A stretch of 62,000 bases of DNA from Phoronis australis. Lineage: Eukaryota; Phoronida; Phoronidae. The stretch spans positions 238,351-300,350 of the forward strand of contig NMRA01000410.1 in assembly GCA_002633005.1 (NCBI GenBank), given 5' to 3'. Both the position numbers and the translations under genes were made by a program. Each line of letters opens with the position of its first letter. Position 1 is the first letter of the stretch. The notes below the pieces were generated by a model, which was not told the DNA's origin, made no database searches, and saw only the letters and a list, made by a program, of their open reading frames with translations. Below, one piece after another: positions 58,392-62,000 of the stretch.

Positions 58392-59703
58392 CATTAAGGA
58401 AGTGTTTAAAAATATTGTATTGTATACAAAGTATATAAATACACAAAACGTACCGAGAGTGGCGTAGTGAAGTAATATCCCACGAGACATTATTGCGCGT
58501 ATCGATCGAGAGCGAAGGTCACACCATAAAGTAAATACCAAGGTAGAAAGCCAGCTAGCTGTATGAAGACTATCGTCATTAATTACAGCAAAGATTATAG
58601 ACATAAGGTCCGATTCAAGAAACTGAATTAAGTTCTTTTTGACTTAAGTCTAAAATTTGTCTTTGCACCGATGTGGGAAAAAAGTTGAGATAAAATCGAC
58701 GGGCGGTTGTTTTCGGTAGGTATGCCTGCGCCTCTGCGTTTAACAACCGAGCTTTACCGATAAAAATCGAAAAGCAAAGTCAATCGGTTTTGGTATTGAT
58801 AATTTTCACAAACGAATGCAGAAAACAACTGGAAAGCACTTAAAGATGCCTTAACTCAAAATTTGAGGCTACTGACATCGTCTCAGAAAATTTTAAAATT
58901 TGTTTGGGTTTCCTGTCCGATGCCCTGGGTGCCTGTTTTAAAGGTTCGTGTTTTTCGGGTTGGTTAGCTGTTTAGAAGGTGCGGGGGTCTGTTTTCGACT
59001 CCGGGATATCTGTTTTACATCGAGATTCCAATTTCGATGGAACACCTTGGTCTTTCACTGTTGTAGTATAGGCCAAAATACTGAAGTCTTGGGAAGAGAA
59101 CATAATCCTTTGATTCGACAACCTTCGATCATCCGAATGCCTGATCGAGTTGTTGGTTCACATTGTTCACATGTTTAGTTTAGTGACAAGCCTTAGGTGT
59201 TCCGTAAAGCATGCATGAGTGCAGACGAGCTTCCAAACTGACAATATGAGCTCACTATGACCAGTTCCTAGCTTTGAACTCATACCTGGAATATAGTCCT
59301 GTTGATCGTGACTTCAGTGGCGCCGTACTCAATGGGCCTGGTCCGATCGCGTGAGACATAAAACCTCTTTCACACATTTTGAATTTTGACAGCCGAAGTC
59401 TAGTGACACGATATGTGCCTTCGTTGGCGATGTACTGTATTCCCACAGACGTCAGCGCCCTGACGCGGCCGGGACGATTGCTGTCGATGTTGATGAGCGC
59501 CGGTATTATCCAGCACACTGATGATGAAAGCTTGCGCGGCGCCCGGCAGGAACGGACGTCCCGCGGTAATATAGAGTTCTACGGAATTAAAATGCAGCCT
59601 TGAAATAATGCGGATTGATTCTGTTGTTTATTTTTATGCTTTTTAGTGGCCGCAAAAAGGCTCTACCTTCCATCATATTATCCGTATCACGTCCCGCTTT
59701 TTC
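58392..59703. other. Non-coding spacer
   Basis: 58548-58575 has half of the GCCAGCTAGCTGTATGAAG repeat. Two antiparallel frames at 59255-59603 share no motif with known proteins. Confidence 0.4.
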
Positions 59704-59850
59704 AATGGCGGATCTACGTTTTCAGTAAGGGGGGTGGGTTTAGGATTCCCGCAAAGGTCGAATCCGAGTCGCGTAGCGCAGAGCGGGGGGAGGTCGGGAT
59801 CGAGGGAGGGTTTCCCCTCCCGTGTAAGACAATATTTTAGTTTTTGTACA
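59704..59850. mobile_element. Fragment of the GGCGGAT-type TIR family
   Basis: CAATGGCGGATCTACG followed by G-rich DNA resembles the end of 37928-38235 (CAGTGGCGGATATAGG). No partner end is visible nearby. Confidence 0.4.
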
Positions 59851-60435
59851 AAAATAGTGAAATTTCCATGCATCCTGGTGAGTTTCTGGCAATTAACATT
59901 TCTCTGGAGTTTTTCTGAAGATAATTTAAAGCCTTCTCGATTTCGTCACATGAACTTGGCTCATAAGTTTCGTGAAACTATATTTGTACATATCTAGCTA
60001 TGACCAGCAAAAATTTTTGTTGGAACATCTGTCTACACACACCTTTTTAAGCATACGAAAATCGTATCCGAACGAGTGTAGTGTGTGTACAGGGGCTTAG
60101 ACAACTACCAAATATTCAAGAGCATAAGGAGCACCGACGGGCGTAAAAACCCAATACTTGAATATCAGTGTGACAGTTTAAGAACGAAACTTGTACTGCT
60201 ACGTCCGGAAATAAACATATGTTCTGTCTCGATACGAGAAAAACTGGCGAACGATGGTGCTCTCAGCTCCTAGTCTATTATTAAAAGCGACAATAAACAA
60301 TTAAGTAACACTTTATTAAGCTGAATCACGTTGACTGTTTGGTTACTGTATGTCATAACAATTGGAAAACGTAAAATGTATCAGGAAACAAATCATCTGA
60401 AAACATTTTCACGCAATCAAAACATTCTCTACACC
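59851..60435. other. Non-coding spacer
   Basis: No feature recognised. Confidence 0.4.
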
Positions 60436-60727
60436 ATGGTGAAAAGATATACAGGACCAGTTCGCAGAGGGACCAGATGTACACTGAGAGTACACAAATA
60501 TGCTGCCCTGGTCCGTCACGAGACCAAAAAACCTGTGCTTATTATCCCTATAAAAGCAGGCAATTTGTCGCCGGACCGAACAGTACTGACTGAGATAAAT
60601 AGTTTTACAAAGTACACTGTGGTAAAAAACATCACGACTAGTTCGCCGAGGGACCAGAAGTACACTGTAAGTCAATATCCTCACAAATCAAGCTGGGCCT
60701 GGTCCGTCGCGAAACCAAAAATGCATT
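60436..60727. repeat. Two ~90-bp direct repeats, 200 bp apart
   Basis: 60440-60530 and 60642-60727 both run from (GT)TCGC(A/C)GAGGGACCAG over TACACTG to CTGGTCCGTC(A/G)CGA and ACCAAAAA. Within each, GGGACCAG and CTGGTCC are inverted, so each repeat can fold. The long + strand frame across them (60331-60825) has no protein signature. Confidence 0.65.
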
Positions 60728-61494
60728 ATGCAAAAACTTCTCTCTGGACACTTTTTAATCCCCAGTGGTTGCTCATACGTGTGTTTTACACATCTGGTGG
60801 TCAACTACTGCGAGAGGTTGTCTAGGAAGGGTATTCGCACCGTTCTTCTGTAGTACTCACTGGAAGAAACAAGTACTGAGTACAAATTCAACTACACATT
60901 ACGTGAAATAGATTTTGGTTATGAAGCAGATATAGAGCCAAGTAGAAATACAAACCAGAATCAGTTTCTGTGCACTCGTACACCCTGTGCTGTACTGAGT
61001 AAATCTGGCATGTCCAAAAATAATTTCTATTTCGTTTTTATTGTACACAAGCCTTAAAGAAATCTGACATTATGGACAAACTGTGTAGAATTACAATTTA
61101 TTACCTGGGTGTTTCTGCAGGAACGTTAGTCCTATGCTTCTGTTGTCTGGACTGCCGAGGATTCCTCGACGAGGAATCTGTATATCGGATCCAACGGTTC
61201 ACTCGTCTGGGAACCATTCTACCCAGAAATCTTCGATGTTTGTTCCCAACGCTTCCACTTCGCCAACTGCTGTGTCAATGAGCTTGTAAGCCTCTACAAT
61301 GTCAGCATCTCGTTTCGCAGCTTGGCACTAAGCCTCTGAGGTTGCCAAGTCCATTCAAAAAAGTTACATGCGCAACTAAATTTGATTCGTTCATCAGGGA
61401 CTACTTCAACTCTTGACGATATATCCCAGTACTTATTTGCATTTCTTGAAACTTTCGGAATAACGTCCCAATGTCTGAACACTTGAAACCCAAA
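60728..61494. other. Non-coding spacer
   Basis: No feature recognised; the minus-strand 110-codon frame reaching 61626 lacks a domain and runs through the pogo-like fragment. Confidence 0.4.
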
Positions 61495-61570
61495 GTTGTA
61501 ACACCAAATAAACGCCCTTGCGCATGGACTTTTCATCGGGTGGGCCTTTTTGCGGAAATTCTCAGTATAG
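61495..61570. mobile_element. Fragment like the right end of the pogo-like element
   Basis: TAACACCAAATAAACGCCC and CATCGGGTGGGCCTTTTTGC match the subterminal right end of the element at 47305-48511 (CATCGGGTGGGCTTATCTAC). The terminus itself has decayed. Confidence 0.5.
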
Positions 61571-62000
61571 AAGACGGCAGTGGTACTTATTGCAGGTAGG
61601 AAGACGGTAGGTGTTGAGGTCGGCACTAGGGCTCCATAGGTGGCCTACTGAACATCGCACGAGTCCCTCAAGACTTTGCTGTGAAAGTACAGCCTACCTG
61701 CAATTGACCTATCGCAAGCTCCGCCCCCTTGCAAAAAGTCACGTGACACCCGACAAACGAACAAGATGTCAAAGGCAAATACACTGGCGCCTAAATCACG
61801 TTTCTGGTGGAATTGATGAGTGTATTTTGCACTTTCCGAAAACGCTTTGACAAAGGCAACATGCGATGCTTTTCAGCTGAGAATCGTACTTTCATCATTT
61901 GGGAATTTGTAAAGGCCACAATGATGAATTAAGTGTTCGAGGAAAAGTATTTCGGAGCCAGCGAAAATCCGAAGAACCCCACACGGGATTCACCTTCACT
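61571..62000. other. Non-coding window end
   Basis: The 79-codon + strand frame at 61611-61850 shows no domain. Nothing else recognised. Confidence 0.4.

Noticed and set aside
60331-60825. 164-codon + strand frame
   Set aside because: It runs over a direct repeat pair with no domain; the repetition is at DNA level and the two units are read in different frames.
1-62000. CRISPR arrays, operons, Shine-Dalgarno sites or bacterial phage elements
   Set aside because: None is present. The spaced repeats are satellite, retrotransposon leader or TIR DNA, and gene structure is eukaryotic.

Overview
This is eukaryotic, almost certainly animal, DNA. It is AT-rich and mostly non-coding, with introns (GT...AG splice sites and long pyrimidine tracts), tRNA-derived SINE-like pieces, LINE remnants, many terminal-inverted-repeat (TIR) elements, an assembly gap (10286-11242) and no bacterial-type gene organisation. 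Ngaro-type, Kolobok-like, pogo-like and CR1/L2/Jockey-like relics together suggest a marine invertebrate (hemichordate, echinoderm, cephalochordate or similar). The species cannot be fixed from the sequence alone.

The most interesting host content is a pair of small three-exon paralogous genes that I could reconstruct only by comparing the two copies. Gene A lies on the + strand (exons 12841-12975, 29475-29575, 33132-33195; 99 aa predicted). Gene B lies on the - strand (exons 56712-56545, 51089-50986, 49720-49657; 111 aa predicted). Each encodes a signal peptide plus a Thr/Ser-rich stalk, then a short membrane helix with an identical decapeptide, then a 20-residue tail ending MFWK. The two genes converge tail to tail. 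They share a 16-bp promoter word about 90 bp upstream of the ATG and the same intron phases. In both, an in-frame TAA overlaps the second splice donor. I do not recognise the family.

Region by region: 835-4310 and 8487-10285+ are two copies of one large TIR element, the second running into the gap. 13280-19391 is a 6.1-kb tyrosine-recombinase retrotransposon (DIRS order, Ngaro type) on the - strand, sitting in intron 1 of gene A. It has split direct repeats A1-B1-A2-B2, gag, RT, RNase H, YR and an SGNH-hydrolase-like ORF, but is frameshifted and inactive. 21.7-23.7 kb holds TIR elements, including a clean 604-bp element with a 9-bp target duplication. 26.9-29.4 kb holds GC-rich TIR pieces. 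30.9-32.1 kb is a LINE RT relic. 37.9-38.2 kb is a 308-bp TIR element. 40.5-44.4 kb is a degenerate ~174-bp satellite whose palindromic core flips orientation from unit to unit; a solo LTR (42049-42717) and a Kolobok-like TTAA element carrying a THAP-domain relic (42846-44031) interrupt it. 44.9-48.65 kb is an inverted duplication of a THAP-like sequence, with one arm split by a pogo/Tigger-like element (47305-48511) and a second Kolobok-like element (46373-47025) between the arms. 52.1-54.25 kb holds two LINE RT fragments, one split by a TIR element. 55.6-57.4 kb is a direct duplication bracketing exon 1 of gene B. 57.76-58.39 kb is another TIR element. 59-62 kb has only scattered repeat pieces.

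The remaining DNA shows no gene that I can support.
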